A stretch of DNA of 64,000 nt from Fumia xinanensis (GCF_014384905.1 NZ_JACRSV010000004.1:1-64000), one strand, 5' to 3'; counted from the stretch's first letter, positions 50,323 to 60,966 are shown. Program-made: numbers and translations. The notes: generated by a model from the sequence alone, not told the origin.

Positions 50323-51495
50323 TTAATCGATCACTTTGATTTTGGTTTCCGCCACGGCTTTTTCAAGGAGCGGCTCAAAATCAAAACGGGCTTCAGCCTG
50401 TTCTACAAAATGCAGTTTGGGTTTGGTGCGAGGGTGTTTGGGAGTAAAGACGGTGCAGCAGTCTTCGTATGGCAGAATCGACGTCTCATATGTATCAATT
50501 TTATAAGCGATGTCGATAATTTCTGTTTTGTCCATGCCGATAAGAGGACGGAGCACTACTAGATCGGTCGCATTGTCGGTGCAGTGGAGGGCGTCCAGGG
50601 TCTGGCTGGCCACCTGGGCCAGGCTTTCGCCGGTGATAAGGGCGCGGATCTCTTCCTGCTCCGACAGCCGTGTGGCAATTTTCATCATCAGCCGGCGCAT
50701 GATGATAGTGAAGAGTTCCTCGGGGCAGTGCTCTTTGATAGCCTCCTGGATTTCGGTGAAAGGGACGCAATAAAACCGGATTTTTCCGGTATAGGCGGTG
50801 AGTTTTTCGCAGAGGGTTTCCACCTTTTGCAAAGCCCGGTCGCTGGTATAGGGAGGGCTCACAAAGTGGACGGCTGAAAGGGCAAGTCCCCGCTTTGCCA
50901 TCATGTAAGCGGCCACCGGGCTGTCGAGGCCCCCGGAAATCAGAATCATCGCCCGGCCGCTGGACGAAACCGGCATACCGCCTGCCCCGGGAATCCGCCC
51001 AGCGTGGATATAGGCCCCAAAATCCCGTACTTCCACCATAACAGTGATGTCAGGATGGTGGACGTCCACCTTCAGGTGGTTGAAATGCTTCAGCAGTACG
51101 CCGCCCACTTCCGCGGAAATCTGCGGTGAGGTGCGTGGAAAGCGCTTGTCCGCCCGCTTGGATTCCACCTTGAAGGTTTTTGCGCCAGAAAGAACCGGCT
51201 CCACATAAGCGGAGACAGCTTCCTTGATGGCGTCCATATCTTTGTCCACGACGAGGGCCCGGGACAGCATGGCGATGCCGAACACCTTACGCAGACGGTC
51301 CAGTGCCTCATCGAAATCAAAGGAATCCGAGTCGGTGGGCTCCAAATAGATAGTGGACTGTGCTTTTTTCAGCTTGAAAGCCCCCAGGTCCTTGAGCCTC
51401 CAGCGGATGTTTTTCATCAAAATATCTTCAAAACTGCTTCGGTTTAGGCCTTTTAAAGCAATCTCACCGTTTTTTATCAAAATTAGTTCTCTCAT
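50323..51495 (-). CDS. thiI: tRNA 4-thiouridine synthase ThiI
   Basis: A 390-residue enzyme that thiolates U8 of tRNA and may feed sulfur to thiamine synthesis. N-terminal ferredoxin-like/THUMP domains (KNGEIALKGLNRSSFED, then VDVHHPDITVMVEVRDFGAY) precede the PP-loop ATPase (ISGGLDSPVAAYMMAKRG, near residue 190). There is no C-terminal rhodanese domain, as in most Firmicutes. Persulfide sulfur is then expected from the cysteine desulfurase encoded 31 bases upstream. Start at ATG 51495. Confidence 0.95.
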   Translation of the reverse strand: MRELILIKNGEIALKGLNRSSFEDILMKNIRWRLKDLGAFKLKKAQSTIYLEPTDSDSFDFDEALDRLRKVFGIAMLSRALVVDKDMDAIKEAVSAYVEPVLSGAKTFKVESKRADKRFPRTSPQISAEVGGVLLKHFNHLKVDVHHPDITVMVEVRDFGAYIHAGRIPGAGGMPVSSSGRAMILISGGLDSPVAAYMMAKRGLALSAVHFVSPPYTSDRALQKVETLCEKLTAYTGKIRFYCVPFTEIQEAIKEHCPEELFTIIMRRLMMKIATRLSEQEEIRALITGESLAQVASQTLDALHCTDNATDLVVLRPLIGMDKTEIIDIAYKIDTYETSILPYEDCCTVFTPKHPRTKPKLHFVEQAEARFDFEPLLEKAVAETKIKVID

Positions 51496-51526
51496 GGAAA
51501 TAATCCTTTCTATGTGGAGATAAGCA

Positions 51527-52666
51527 TTACCGGATCACAGCTTTGAACCGCCGGATACCCTGTTCTAACACGTCGAGGAACCCGTCCAGCTGCTCTTTGG
51601 CAGTGTCTTTGGAAAAGCTGAGGCGCAGGGCTGATTTGACCCGATCCTCCGGGAGGCCGTAAGCTTTGAGCACGACGCTTTTGGCACCCTTGGAGCAGGC
51701 AGAGCCGCTGGAGACAAAAATATCGTGCTGTTCCAAAAAATGTAGCATGATTTCAGAAGGCACGCCGGGAACCGAGATGTTGAGCACGTGAGGAGAAGCG
51801 TTTGCCGGGGAGTTAATCACCACTTCCGGCATCTTCTGAAACGCCTTACGCAAATAATCGTTGCAGAAACGATAAGTTTCCGCAAATTTTTCTCCTTCGT
51901 CCCGACAGAGTTTGAGTGCTTCATCGAAAGCCGCGATTAGGGGGACAGCTTGCGTTCCGCTGCGGAGGCTGCGTTCTTGGCTGCCGCCGTAGATAATGGG
52001 TTCGATTCGAACGCCTTTTTTGACGTAAAGTCCACCAATGCCCTTAGGGGCGTAGAGTTTGTGGCCGCTGAAGGAAATCAGGTCAGCATCAATTTTACGG
52101 ACATTCAGGGGGAATTTGGTAAACCCCTGAACAGCATCCAGATGGATGAGGAGCTTGGGAAACTTCTGTCGCAGGGCGCGGATGATTTTTTCATAGGGCA
52201 GTACAGTGCCCAACTCGTTGTTGACCATCATAAAGGTGAGCAAAACGGTGTCTTCATCCACCGCATTGATAAAATCGGCTTCATCGAAGTTGCCGCCGGG
52301 TTTTGGTTCGACACGTTTGACAGTATAGCCCTGCTTTTCTAGATACGCTGCCGCATGTTCCACTGAAGCGTGCTCCACTGAGCTGGTGACAATGGTTTTG
52401 CCATCCCGTTTCCGGGCAGAGATGCCGCCTAATATCGCAAGATTATTGCTTTCCGTCGCACCGCTGGTGAAGATGATACAATCGGGGTCGCAGTTTAAAA
52501 TAGAGGCCGCCGTTTTGCGGGCTGCCGTAACAATATTTTCCGCCTCCACCCCTTTTTTGTGGAGGGATGAGGGATTTCCGTATTGTTCCGTCATTACTTT
52601 CATACAGGCGTTTGCCGCATCGATACAGACTTTTGTAGTAGCACAGTTATCCAGATAAATTTCCAA
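51527..52666 (-). CDS. Cysteine desulfurase (NifS/IscS type)
   Basis: A 379-residue pyridoxal-phosphate enzyme that moves sulfur from cysteine to an active-site Cys. YLDNCATTKVC opens the protein, GATESNNLAILGG binds the cofactor, the PLP lysine is in SFSGHKLYAPKGIG (near 202) and the persulfide cysteine is in VSSGSACSKGA (near 319). The short loop around that Cys and the thiI neighbour suggest a NifZ/IscS-like role in tRNA thiolation rather than bulk Fe-S assembly. It starts the four-gene run down to the SpoIID-domain gene. Confidence 0.94.
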   Translation of the reverse strand: MEIYLDNCATTKVCIDAANACMKVMTEQYGNPSSLHKKGVEAENIVTAARKTAASILNCDPDCIIFTSGATESNNLAILGGISARKRDGKTIVTSSVEHASVEHAAAYLEKQGYTVKRVEPKPGGNFDEADFINAVDEDTVLLTFMMVNNELGTVLPYEKIIRALRQKFPKLLIHLDAVQGFTKFPLNVRKIDADLISFSGHKLYAPKGIGGLYVKKGVRIEPIIYGGSQERSLRSGTQAVPLIAAFDEALKLCRDEGEKFAETYRFCNDYLRKAFQKMPEVVINSPANASPHVLNISVPGVPSEIMLHFLEQHDIFVSSGSACSKGAKSVVLKAYGLPEDRVKSALRLSFSKDTAKEQLDGFLDVLEQGIRRFKAVIR

Positions 52667-52835
52667 CCAAAAGGCTCCTTTATGGTAAAATTTTTCATCG
52701 TTTTGGAAAAGTTAAAATGTCATAGACACTGTCAAAACATAAGTAAATATTATTATACTACATTTTAAAATGAATTTCCACCTTCATTTCAATTTCTTTT
52801 GGTTTTTTAAGCGCCTTTATATACCAAAAAGAACA

Positions 52836-52864
52836 TTTACAGAACAAAATTTATGTGCTATACT
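52836..52864 (+). promoter_or_regulatory. Promoter of radC
   Basis: TTTACA (52836-52841), 17-base spacer, TATACT (52859-52864), five of six matches each. It lies 85 bases upstream of radC in the divergent gap 52667-52949. Confidence 0.7.
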
Positions 52865-52949
52865 GTCTCCATGTAAAAAAGAAAATTTTTAGATATTTTA
52901 TCATAAGCAGAGATAACTATCCGGCCTTGATAAAAGAAGGGGGATTGTC

Positions 52950-53738
52950 ATGGTACAGATTGAGGACGAAACAAAAGTTGCAACAACAAAGAAAGGCGCC
53001 AGGAAGGAAAATCCCCATGCCGGTCATCGGCAAAGAATCAAGGAGAGATTCGTCAACGAAGGCGGGCTGGAGCATTTCGAACTGCACAATGTGCTGGAAA
53101 TACTGCTGTTTTTCGGCATTCCCCAAAAGGACACCAACGATATTGCCCACGAGCTGATCCGCACCTTTGGCAGTTTCTCGCAGGTGTTTTTAGCAGATGT
53201 AGAGCAGCTGGCCGCCGTCAAAGGAATGACGCGAAACGCAGCGATCCTGATTAAACTAGTTCCGGAAGTCTACCGCAAATTTATGGAAGAGAGCAAGGAG
53301 AAGGAAGAAATTCTAGATACCACCGATAAAATCAGAGAATATTTGCTTCCGAAATTTATGGGCCGATCAGAAGAAATCGTATATTTACTTTGTATGAATA
53401 ATGCCTGCAAGCTGCTGCGGACAGAAATTATTTCCAAAGGCAGTAAAAGCATGGCTCACGTGGATTTAAGAAAGCTCACGGAAATCGTATTGCAGTGCGG
53501 CGCAGTGAGCATCATTCTTGCCCATAACCATCCACACGGCGTGGCGAGGCCTTCCCGTCACGACATCGATACGACAAGACGGCTGCAAAAAGTACTGAGC
53601 CAGCTCAATATCGAATTTCTGGACCATTTTGTTGTTGCTGGCGATACGGCGGTTTCAATGATGGAATTTGGACACTTGGGCATCAAAAACATTGTGGAGA
53701 TGCAGCTTCCAAGGCAGGATGAATTCGACGTTTTTTAG
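52950..53738 (+). CDS. radC: RadC-family JAB-domain protein
   Basis: A 262-residue protein. The N-terminal helix-hairpin-helix part (LEILLFFGIPQKDTNDIAHE, LAAVKGMTRNAAILIKLVPE) is followed by a JAB/MPN metalloprotease-like domain whose metal residues are in ILAHNHPHGVARPSRHD (near 189-205). Despite the name, a DNA-repair role is not established; the JAB fold suggests a metal-dependent hydrolase. Ribosome binding site GAAGGGGG precedes ATG 52950. It is followed by a terminator and is probably monocistronic. Confidence 0.9.
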   Translation: MVQIEDETKVATTKKGARKENPHAGHRQRIKERFVNEGGLEHFELHNVLEILLFFGIPQKDTNDIAHELIRTFGSFSQVFLADVEQLAAVKGMTRNAAILIKLVPEVYRKFMEESKEKEEILDTTDKIREYLLPKFMGRSEEIVYLLCMNNACKLLRTEIISKGSKSMAHVDLRKLTEIVLQCGAVSIILAHNHPHGVARPSRHDIDTTRRLQKVLSQLNIEFLDHFVVAGDTAVSMMEFGHLGIKNIVEMQLPRQDEFDVF

Positions 53739-53820
53739 TGGACAGAATGTTACGGTTCTGTACAGCAAGATTTTGTTATCAGCATTCACAAAAGAAAATA
53801 TTTACATGGTATTATATGAA

Positions 53821-53861
53821 GTAACGGGATTTCCGCTAAATGGGAGATCCCGTTACTTTTT
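53821..53861 (+). terminator. Terminator after radC
   Basis: A 10-bp stem GTAACGGGAT/ATCCCGTTAC (53821-53830 with 53847-53856) followed by T5. Confidence 0.82.
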
Positions 53862-53963
53862 GTCTATCATACAGCATGCGCAGGGTAAAACTCTGCAGTC
53901 CGGTAAATGCAAGTTATATTTTTTTGCTGGAATTTATATAGCCCAGATTGCTGTCATACAACG

Positions 53964-54074
53964 CTAAATAGCCGGCTCGCCTTTATCTTCGAAAAAAAGT
54001 TTGGCCTTAGGATTCTGCTGGCGGTATTTTTCAAGGTAATCTTCCCGCGGGGAACGACTGAAAAAGACAGACAA
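53964..54074 (-). CDS. Possible small protein (36 residues)
   Basis: A short frame in the gap between radC and uvrB, starting at TTG 54074 with GGAGAG eight bases upstream. The composition looks protein-like (SRSPREDYLEKYRQQNPKA, then FFEDKGEPAI). I recognise no family. It could be a real small gene or the end of a decayed one. Confidence 0.25.
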   Translation of the reverse strand: MSVFFSRSPREDYLEKYRQQNPKAKLFFEDKGEPAI

Positions 54075-54111
54075 AAATCACTCTCCATTTTACGTGGAGG
54101 GCGAATTTTAT

Positions 54112-54312
54112 ATGGATATATTCGATAGGGGATCATACCAAATCCGGATTGAGTCCCGGGGTGTTGTACCGAATATCTGCGACTACCGTTTCAGGCAAGC
54201 CTTTGTCGGTAATGAGCCTGTCGGCGTCCTCCAAATCGGAGAAATGATAGAAACAAACGGAACCATTTTACCGTTTTGTCACAAAAATCGTTGTATCATT
54301 CCTCAATTGTAA
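54112..54312 (+). other. Ambiguous small ORF, possible coding on either strand
   Basis: Plus strand: 66 codons from ATG 54112 behind GGAGGG (MDIFDRGSYQIRIESRG...). Minus strand: 54133-54267 encodes 44 residues including SDLEDADRLITDKGLPETVV, but with no start codon after the last in-frame stop. Both have ordinary codon use, so I cannot say which, if either, is real. With the radC terminator, the 36-residue ORF and the uvrB promoter this accounts for the gap 53739-54475. Confidence 0.25.
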
Positions 54313-54341
54313 AAACAGGGTTCTTGTGGTATACTAAATCA

Positions 54342-54370
54342 TTGACAATTGGCGAAATAAGGAGTAAGAT
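54342..54370 (+). promoter_or_regulatory. Promoter of uvrBA
   Basis: TTGACA (54342-54347), 17-base spacer, TAAGAT (54365-54370), about 105 bases upstream of uvrB. I looked for a LexA/DinR box (CGAAC-n4-GTTCG) here and did not find a convincing one. Confidence 0.65.
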
Positions 54371-54475
54371 AGACGTTGAAAACGGTTGTTCTCTTCTTTT
54401 TTTGTCAAAATGAAGGAAGTTATGTGAATCAGTACTGGCCGACTGGCATTGGATGCAAAACGGGAGAAAATGTCT

Positions 54476-56446
54476 ATGAGTGAGCAAAAATTTAAACTGG
54501 TATCCTCTTATCAGCCCACTGGCGACCAGCCGGAAGCCATCGACAGTCTGGTAAAAGGGGTGGAAAACGGCAACCGGGAGCAGACGCTTCTGGGCGTCAC
54601 CGGGTCTGGTAAGACATTTACCATGGCCAACGTGATTGCCAGAGTTAATAAGCCTACTCTGGTTTTGGCTCACAACAAAACTCTAGCGGCCCAGCTCTGC
54701 ACCGAGTTCCGGGAGTTTTTTCCCGAAAACGCCGTCGAGTATTTTGTGTCCTACTACGACTATTACCAGCCGGAGGCCTACATCCCCGGCACCGATACTT
54801 ATATTGAAAAGGACAGCGCCATCAATGACGAAATCGACAAGCTCCGCCACTCGGCCACCTGTGCCTTAGCGGAACGGCGAGATGTCATCATCGTGGCCAG
54901 CGTGTCCTGCATTTACTCACTGGGAAGCCCCATCGACTACCGGAGCATGGTGATTTCCCTTCGGACAGGCATGCAGATCGACCGGGATGCCTTGCTGCGC
55001 AAATTAGTGGACATCCAATACGACCGCAACGATATTAACTTTGTCCGCAACAAGTTTAGGGTACGGGGCGATACGGTGGAGATTTTTCCCGCGGGGAGCG
55101 GCGAAACTGCCATTCGGGTGGAGTTTTTCGGCGACGAAATTGACCGGATTTCTGAGATTAACCCCCTGACCGGCGAAGTGAAAAACGTCATTTCCCACGT
55201 GCCAATTTTTCCAGCCTCTCATTTCATCACTCCTCCGGACAAGATGAAAGAAGCGGTGGAGGAGATCGAACGGGAGATGCTGGAGCGGGTCAAGTATTTC
55301 AGGGACAACGAAATGCTCCTAGAGGCCCAGCGGATTGAGCAGCGCACCAAATACGACATCGAAATGCTGGAGGAAATCGGCTTCTGCAAGGGGATAGAGA
55401 ACTACTCGCGGGTTCTGTCAAGAAGAGAGCCGGGGAGCACTCCTTACACGCTGCTTGACCACTTCGGGGACGATTTTTTGATGTTTATCGACGAGTCCCA
55501 CGTCACCATCCCCCAGGTGCGGGGTATGTTTTTCGGCGACCGGGCTCGGAAACAGACACTTATTGATTACGGTTTCCGGCTTCCCTCTGCCTTTGATAAC
55601 CGCCCCCTCAATTTTGATGAGTTTTATAAGAAAATCCACCAGGTGGTTTACGTTTCGGCGACTCCCTCCGCGTTTGAGAGGGAACACAGCGCAAACATTG
55701 CCGAACAGGTCATACGCCCCACCGGCCTTGTTGACCCGGAAGTCATCGTCAAGCCGGTGGAGGGCCAGATCGACGATCTGTTGTCCGAAATCAACCTTCG
55801 GGTGGATAAAGAGGAACGGGTGCTCGTCACCACTTTGACCAAAAGGATGGCGGAGGATTTGACCGACTATTTGGACGGCATGGGGGTCAAGGTGCGGTAT
55901 ATGCACCACGATGTGGACACCATTGAACGAATGGAGATTATCCGCGACCTGCGGCTGGGAAAATTTGACGTTTTGGTGGGCATCAACCTGCTCCGGGAGG
56001 GACTCGACATCCCGGAAGTGAGCCTGGTGGCCATATTGGATGCCGACAAGGAGGGCTTCCTCCGCAGCGAGACCTCCCTCATCCAGACCATCGGACGGGC
56101 CGCCCGAAATTCCGAGGGCAAGGTCATTATGTATGCCGATTCGGTGACTGGCTCTATGGAGCGGGCCCTCCGGGAGACTTACCGCCGCCGGGAGATTCAG
56201 CTTGCTTATAATAAGGAACACGGCATCACGCCTAAGACCATCAAAAAATCGGTGGCGGAGATTTTGGAGATTTCCTCGAAAGACACCATCGACAAAAAGG
56301 GCAAGCGGTTGTCCCGCGCCGAGAAGCAGCAGATGATAAAAGCACTGACCGCCGAAATGAAACAGGCGGCCAAGCTCTTAGAATTCGAGCAGGCCGCTTT
56401 CCTGCGGGATAAGATCAACAAACTGAAAGAGGAATTGGAACGCTGA
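54476..56446 (+). CDS. uvrB: Excinuclease ABC subunit B
   Basis: A 656-residue nucleotide-excision-repair helicase-like protein that takes damaged DNA from UvrA and recruits UvrC. Walker [15 protein letters not shown] is near residue 40; the beta-hairpin region [20 protein letters not shown], the DEAD-like DESHV and helicase motif VI ([19 protein letters not shown]) are present. The C-terminal UVR motif ([18 protein letters not shown]) is intact. Start chosen at ATG 54476, nine bases after GGGAG; ATG 54470 is the alternative. uvrA follows after 61 bases. Confidence 0.96.
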   Translation: MSEQKFKLVSSYQPTGDQPEAIDSLVKGVENGNREQTLLGVTGSGKTFTMANVIARVNKPTLVLAHNKTLAAQLCTEFREFFPENAVEYFVSYYDYYQPEAYIPGTDTYIEKDSAINDEIDKLRHSATCALAERRDVIIVASVSCIYSLGSPIDYRSMVISLRTGMQIDRDALLRKLVDIQYDRNDINFVRNKFRVRGDTVEIFPAGSGETAIRVEFFGDEIDRISEINPLTGEVKNVISHVPIFPASHFITPPDKMKEAVEEIEREMLERVKYFRDNEMLLEAQRIEQRTKYDIEMLEEIGFCKGIENYSRVLSRREPGSTPYTLLDHFGDDFLMFIDESHVTIPQVRGMFFGDRARKQTLIDYGFRLPSAFDNRPLNFDEFYKKIHQVVYVSATPSAFEREHSANIAEQVIRPTGLVDPEVIVKPVEGQIDDLLSEINLRVDKEERVLVTTLTKRMAEDLTDYLDGMGVKVRYMHHDVDTIERMEIIRDLRLGKFDVLVGINLLREGLDIPEVSLVAILDADKEGFLRSETSLIQTIGRAARNSEGKVIMYADSVTGSMERALRETYRRREIQLAYNKEHGITPKTIKKSVAEILEISSKDTIDKKGKRLSRAEKQQMIKALTAEMKQAAKLLEFEQAAFLRDKINKLKEELER

Positions 56447-56507
56447 ATTTTTCACAGACCTCTGGGAGATGTGTGGAAAATGGCAGCAGGGAATAAAGGA
56501 GTTTAGC

Positions 56508-59339
56508 ATGGCGAGAGATAAAATCATCATCAAAGGGGCGCGGGAGCACAACCTGAAAAATGTGGACGTAGAAATTCCAAGAGATAAGCTGGTGGTTTTG
56601 ACGGGGCTTTCGGGCTCTGGAAAATCCTCCCTCGCCTTTGATACCATCTACGCCGACGGCCAGCGCCGGTATGTGGAGAGTCTTTCCTCCTATGCCCGGC
56701 AGTTTTTGGGACAGATGGAAAAGCCCGACGTAGACTATATCGAGGGGCTTTCTCCCGCCATTTCCATCGATCAGAAAACCACCTCCAAAAATCCACGTTC
56801 CACCGTGGGCACGGTGACCGAGATTTACGACTACCTCCGTTTGATGTACGCCCGTATCGGCGTTCCCCACTGCCCGGTTTGCGGAAGGGAAATCAAGCAG
56901 CAGACGGTAGACCAGATTGTCGATCAGCTCATGGCCCTGCCGGAGCGGACGAAATTACAGCTCCTGGCACCGGTGGTGCGGGGCCGGAAGGGCGAGCATG
57001 TCAAAGAATTTGAGGCTGCCCGGAAAAGCGGCTTCGTCCGGGTGCGGGCAGACGGAAATATCTACGATTTGTCGGAAGAAATCAAGCTGGAAAAGAACAA
57101 AAAGCACAATATCGAGATCGTCGTCGACCGCATTGCCATCGGTGATGGAATCAAAGCCCGGCTAACCGACTCCATTGAGACGGCCATCCACTTGTCAGGC
57201 GGACTCATCATCGCCGATGTCATTGACGGGGAAGAGATGATGTTTTCCCAGAATTACGCCTGCCCCGAACACGGCGTTTCCATCGAGGAGCTGGCTCCCC
57301 GGATGTTTTCTTTCAACAATCCCATGGGCGCCTGCCCCACCTGTACCGGATTGGGAACCTTTATGAAGGTGGATCCGGATTTGGTCATTCCTAACAAGAA
57401 CCTTTCCATCCGTCAGGGAGCTATCAAGGCCAGCGGATGGTATATTGGTGAGAGCGGCACTATCGCCCAAATGTATTACGAGGCTCTTGCAGCCCATTAC
57501 GGATTTTCGCTGGACACGCCGGTGAAAAAACTCACCAAAGAGCAGTTGGATGCCATACTCTACGGCACCAAGGGCCAGCGCATCCGAATGGTGCGGAAAA
57601 ACGAGTACGGTACCGGCACCTATGACACCGAGTTTGAGGGGATTATCAATAATCTGGAGCGCCGGTTTCGGGAGACCCAATCCAGTTTCATCCGGGATGA
57701 AATCGCCACCTGTATGAGCGCGGTACTCTGCCCTGACTGTCACGGCGAACGGCTGAAAAAAGAGTACTTAAGTGTCACGGTGGGTGATAAAAATATCAGC
57801 GATCTCTGTAAATTGTCCGTCACGGATGCTTTAAATTTTGTGAACGGTTTGGAGCTGTCGGAACGGGACACCATGATCGCCGAGCAAATCCTCAAGGAAA
57901 TCAGGGAACGGCTGGGTTTCTTGCAGGCGGTTGGGCTCGAATACCTGACCCTCTCCCGTGGTTCGGCCAGCCTTTCCGGCGGAGAGAGCCAGCGCATTCG
58001 TCTGGCGACCCAGATCGGTTCCTCTCTGGTAGGCGTGCTGTACATTCTGGACGAGCCTAGCATCGGCCTGCACCAGCGGGACAACGACAAGCTGCTGGCG
58101 ACGCTCAAACGGCTGCGGGACATCGGCAACACCCTCATCGTGGTGGAACACGATGAGGACACCATGCGGGCCGCCGACTACATTGTCGATGTGGGGCCGG
58201 GAGCCGGCGTCCACGGTGGGGAAATCGTCTGCGCGGGCAGTTTGCAGGATGTGATGAACTGCGAAAAGTCTCTGACGGGGCAGTATTTGACTGGCAAGCG
58301 GAAAATACTAGTTCCAGAGGTTCGGAGAAAAGGAAACGGGGAAAAACTCGTTATCAAAGGCGCCGCTGAAAATAACCTGAAGAACGTAGACGTGGAGATT
58401 CCACTGGGGACTTTTACCTGCGTGTCCGGTGTGTCCGGTTCGGGAAAATCCAGCCTTGTCAACGAAATTCTCTACAAGGCGCTGGCCCAGACTTTGTCCA
58501 CCTCCCGCATTAAGCCGGGACATTTTGACGAACTCATCGGCATTGAGCAGCTGGACAAAGTAATCGATATCGACCAGTCGCCCATCGGCCGGACTCCTCG
58601 GTCGAATCCCGCCACTTATACCGGCGTTTTTACCGACATCCGAGAGCTGTTCGCCCAGACTCAGGAAGCGAAGATGAAAGGCTACAGCAGCGGGCGGTTT
58701 TCCTTTAACGTCAAGGGCGGGCGCTGCGAAGCCTGCCAGGGCGACGGTATTCTGCAAATCGAAATGCATTTCCTGCCCGATATTTATGTTCCCTGCGAAG
58801 TGTGTAAGGGGAAACGGTATAATCGGGAGACTTTGGAGGTAAAATATAAGGGCAAGAATATCCATGATGTGCTGGAAATGACGGTGGAAGAGGCCATGCA
58901 CTTCTTTGACAGTATCCCGAAAATCCAGCGGAAGATCGCCACACTGTACGAAGTAGGCTTAGGCTATATCAAGCTGGGGCAGCCTGCTACCACTCTGTCC
59001 GGCGGCGAGGCCCAGCGGGTGAAGCTTGCCACCGAGCTTTCGAAGAGAAGCACCGGGCGCACCATCTACATTCTGGACGAACCCACCACTGGGCTGCACA
59101 CCTACGATGTGCACAAGCTCATTGACGTACTGCAAAAACTGGTAGAAGGCGGCAATACTGTCGTCGTCATTGAACACAACTTGGACGTATTGAAAACAGC
59201 AGACTACATCATTGATCTTGGACCGGAAGGCGGCGACCGCGGAGGAACGATTGTGGCTACCGGCACACCGGAAGAGATTATCAAGGTCAAGGAATCCTAC
59301 ACGGGACAATATTTAAAACCTCTGCTTTCAAAAAAGTAA
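56508..59339 (+). CDS. uvrA: Excinuclease ABC subunit A
   Basis: A 943-residue DNA-damage-recognition ATPase with two ABC modules. First Walker [15 protein letters not shown], first signature [16 protein letters not shown]; second Walker [15 protein letters not shown], second signature [15 protein letters not shown]. Zinc modules are seen at [13 protein letters not shown] and the pair [16 protein letters not shown]. Start at ATG 56508 with AAAGGAG eight bases upstream. Full family length. It is cotranscribed with uvrB. No hairpin terminator is obvious before the rubredoxin promoter. Confidence 0.97.
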   Translation: MARDKIIIKGAREHNLKNVDVEIPRDKLVVLTGLSGSGKSSLAFDTIYADGQRRYVESLSSYARQFLGQMEKPDVDYIEGLSPAISIDQKTTSKNPRSTVGTVTEIYDYLRLMYARIGVPHCPVCGREIKQQTVDQIVDQLMALPERTKLQLLAPVVRGRKGEHVKEFEAARKSGFVRVRADGNIYDLSEEIKLEKNKKHNIEIVVDRIAIGDGIKARLTDSIETAIHLSGGLIIADVIDGEEMMFSQNYACPEHGVSIEELAPRMFSFNNPMGACPTCTGLGTFMKVDPDLVIPNKNLSIRQGAIKASGWYIGESGTIAQMYYEALAAHYGFSLDTPVKKLTKEQLDAILYGTKGQRIRMVRKNEYGTGTYDTEFEGIINNLERRFRETQSSFIRDEIATCMSAVLCPDCHGERLKKEYLSVTVGDKNISDLCKLSVTDALNFVNGLELSERDTMIAEQILKEIRERLGFLQAVGLEYLTLSRGSASLSGGESQRIRLATQIGSSLVGVLYILDEPSIGLHQRDNDKLLATLKRLRDIGNTLIVVEHDEDTMRAADYIVDVGPGAGVHGGEIVCAGSLQDVMNCEKSLTGQYLTGKRKILVPEVRRKGNGEKLVIKGAAENNLKNVDVEIPLGTFTCVSGVSGSGKSSLVNEILYKALAQTLSTSRIKPGHFDELIGIEQLDKVIDIDQSPIGRTPRSNPATYTGVFTDIRELFAQTQEAKMKGYSSGRFSFNVKGGRCEACQGDGILQIEMHFLPDIYVPCEVCKGKRYNRETLEVKYKGKNIHDVLEMTVEEAMHFFDSIPKIQRKIATLYEVGLGYIKLGQPATTLSGGEAQRVKLATELSKRSTGRTIYILDEPTTGLHTYDVHKLIDVLQKLVEGGNTVVVIEHNLDVLKTADYIIDLGPEGGDRGGTIVATGTPEEIIKVKESYTGQYLKPLLSKK

Positions 59340-59356
59340 AAAAACTGTAAATGACA

Positions 59357-59371
59357 TTAGAATAATTCTAA
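59357..59371. promoter_or_regulatory. PerR/Fur-like box upstream of the rubredoxin promoter
   Basis: A perfect palindrome TTAGAAT-A-ATTCTAA. It matches the Bacillus PerR box (TTATAATnATTATAA) at all but two symmetrical positions. It lies seven bases upstream of the -35 box of the oxygen-detoxification operon. Confidence 0.55.
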
Positions 59372-59377
59372 AAGCAA

Positions 59378-59406
59378 TTGACAAAGAATAAAAGCCGTGT
59401 TATATT
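59378..59406 (+). promoter_or_regulatory. Promoter of the rubredoxin-flavodiiron operon
   Basis: Perfect TTGACA (59378-59383), 17-base spacer, TATATT (59401-59406), about 70 bases before the rubredoxin ATG. Confidence 0.8.
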
Positions 59407-59476
59407 TAAATCAATCTCAGGGAAAAGATTCCAGAGACTGGCAAAGGAAAAAACATCTTGAAAGGATGGTATCATA

Positions 59477-59635
59477 ATGAAAAAATATGTTTGCACTGTT
59501 TGCGGATGGATCTATGACGAGGCAGAAGGCGCTCCCGATATGGGAATCGCCGCCGGCACCAAATTTGAAGATCTGCCTGAGGATTTTGCCTGCCCTATGT
59601 GCGGCGTCGGCAAGGATTTGTTTGAAGCAGAATAA
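59477..59635 (+). CDS. Rubredoxin
   Basis: A 52-residue one-iron electron carrier. The four iron ligands are in the two classic pairs, [15 protein letters not shown] and [13 protein letters not shown]. Start at ATG 59477 with AAAGGATGG upstream. It sits 78 bases before the flavodiiron gene and is the likely electron donor to it, as in other anaerobes. Length is normal for the family. Confidence 0.96.
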   Translation: MKKYVCTVCGWIYDEAEGAPDMGIAAGTKFEDLPEDFACPMCGVGKDLFEAE

Positions 59636-59713
59636 TCAAATGGGAAAAAGGGGAGGGCGGACAGAAGTGTCTGCCTTTCTTTGTGTAGCTATGAAAATAA
59701 AGGAGAAGAAAAT

Positions 59714-60919
59714 ATGTCGGCTGTTAAAATTTTAGATGGCGTTTATTCCGTCGGCGCCATGAATCCCAGCATGCGGGTATTCGACATCGTGATGCATACT
59801 GAGTATGGTACTACCTATAACTCGTATATTGTCAAAGGTTCTGAGAAAACTGCGCTAGTGGAAGGATGCCATAAGACGTTTCACAAGCAGTTTCTCGCCA
59901 ATATCGAAGAAATTTGCCCTTTGGAAGAGATCGACTACATTATTTTGAATCATAACGAACCCGACCACAGTGGCGCTGTGGGAGAAGTACTCCGTCACAA
60001 CCCCAATGCCGAGGTATATTGTACCCAGGCGGGTTCCTTGTACATCAAGGGGATCACCAATCTGCCGGATATGAAAATTCACGTCATCAAGGACGGAGAA
60101 GAGCTTCCCTTAGGCGGTAAGACCTTCCGGTTCCTGTCGGCGCCGTTTTTGCACTGGCCGGATTCCATGTTTACCTATCTTCCGGAAGATAAGGTGCTCT
60201 TTTCCTGCGATTTTCTCGGCTGCCACTACTGCGAGCCCTATACTTTTGACTATAATGTCACCAAACCGGCGGGCTACGAGAAGGCTTTGAAGGAATATTA
60301 TGATGCGATTTTCGGGCCGTTTCCTTCCTACGTGCGCAAAGGCCTCGATAAAATAGAAGGTCTCGATATCGACTTTATCTGCACCAGCCATGGCCCCATC
60401 CTCACAAAAGACGGCCGCATCGGCTACGCGCTGGAAAAATACGCCCAGTGGTGCGATATAAAGCCCAACGATGTTCCTCAGATTCCGGTCTTCTACTGCT
60501 CGGCTTATGGAAATACGCGCCAGCTTGCCCAGAAGATAGCCGAGGGTATTAAAGAAGTACTGCCGGCCGCTCAAGTCGAGACCTATGATATCATCAAACA
60601 CGATATAGGCGAGCTGTCGGCAAAGCTGAATCATTGCGATGCGTTCGCCATCGGTTCTCCCACCATCAACCGGGATGCGGTTCCTCCTGTGTGGCAGCTT
60701 CTAAGCCATGTGGACGCGGTCAACAGTGGAAAGCGTCCGGCGCTGGTGTTTGGCTCTTACGGCTGGAGTGGAGAGGCCGCTGCCAACGTCAAAGCCCGTC
60801 TGGAAGGCCTCAAAATGAAGGTGTTCAGCGACGGCTTCCGGGTGGTGTTCGTCCCCACTGAAGAAGATTTGGCCAATGCAAAAGCTTTAGGCAGAGAATT
60901 TGCAGAAAGCTTTAAATAA
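59714..60919 (+). CDS. fprA: Flavodiiron protein (FprA family)
   Basis: A 401-residue enzyme reducing O2 to water and/or NO to N2O in anaerobes. The N-terminal metallo-beta-lactamase-like domain has the di-iron motif NHNEPDHSG (near residue 80), then SCDFLG and a later SHGP. The C-terminal flavodoxin domain starts near residue 255 (VFYCSAYGNTRQLAQKIAEG) and includes FGSYGWSGEAAANV. Start at ATG 59714, AAGGAG upstream. It follows rubredoxin in one operon with a PerR-like box, which fits oxidative-stress control. Confidence 0.95.
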   Translation: MSAVKILDGVYSVGAMNPSMRVFDIVMHTEYGTTYNSYIVKGSEKTALVEGCHKTFHKQFLANIEEICPLEEIDYIILNHNEPDHSGAVGEVLRHNPNAEVYCTQAGSLYIKGITNLPDMKIHVIKDGEELPLGGKTFRFLSAPFLHWPDSMFTYLPEDKVLFSCDFLGCHYCEPYTFDYNVTKPAGYEKALKEYYDAIFGPFPSYVRKGLDKIEGLDIDFICTSHGPILTKDGRIGYALEKYAQWCDIKPNDVPQIPVFYCSAYGNTRQLAQKIAEGIKEVLPAAQVETYDIIKHDIGELSAKLNHCDAFAIGSPTINRDAVPPVWQLLSHVDAVNSGKRPALVFGSYGWSGEAAANVKARLEGLKMKVFSDGFRVVFVPTEEDLANAKALGREFAESFK

Positions 60920-60927
60920 TCAGAATG

Positions 60928-60960
60928 AAAAAGCCGGGAGTCAACGACTCCCGGCTTTTT
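60928..60960. terminator. Bidirectional terminator after fprA
   Basis: A 15-bp perfect stem AAAAAGCCGGGAGTC/GACTCCCGGCTTTTT (60928-60942 with 60946-60960), loop AAC. Confidence 0.92.
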
Positions 60961-60966
60961 GTTCGC

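Noticed and set aside
54301..54475. LexA/DinR box in front of uvrB
   Set aside because: No good CGAAC-n4-GTTCG match was found; only partial half-sites.
55418..56221. 267-codon open frame opposite uvrB
   Set aside because: Antisense shadow of uvrB, whose helicase motifs cover the same bases; no start signals.
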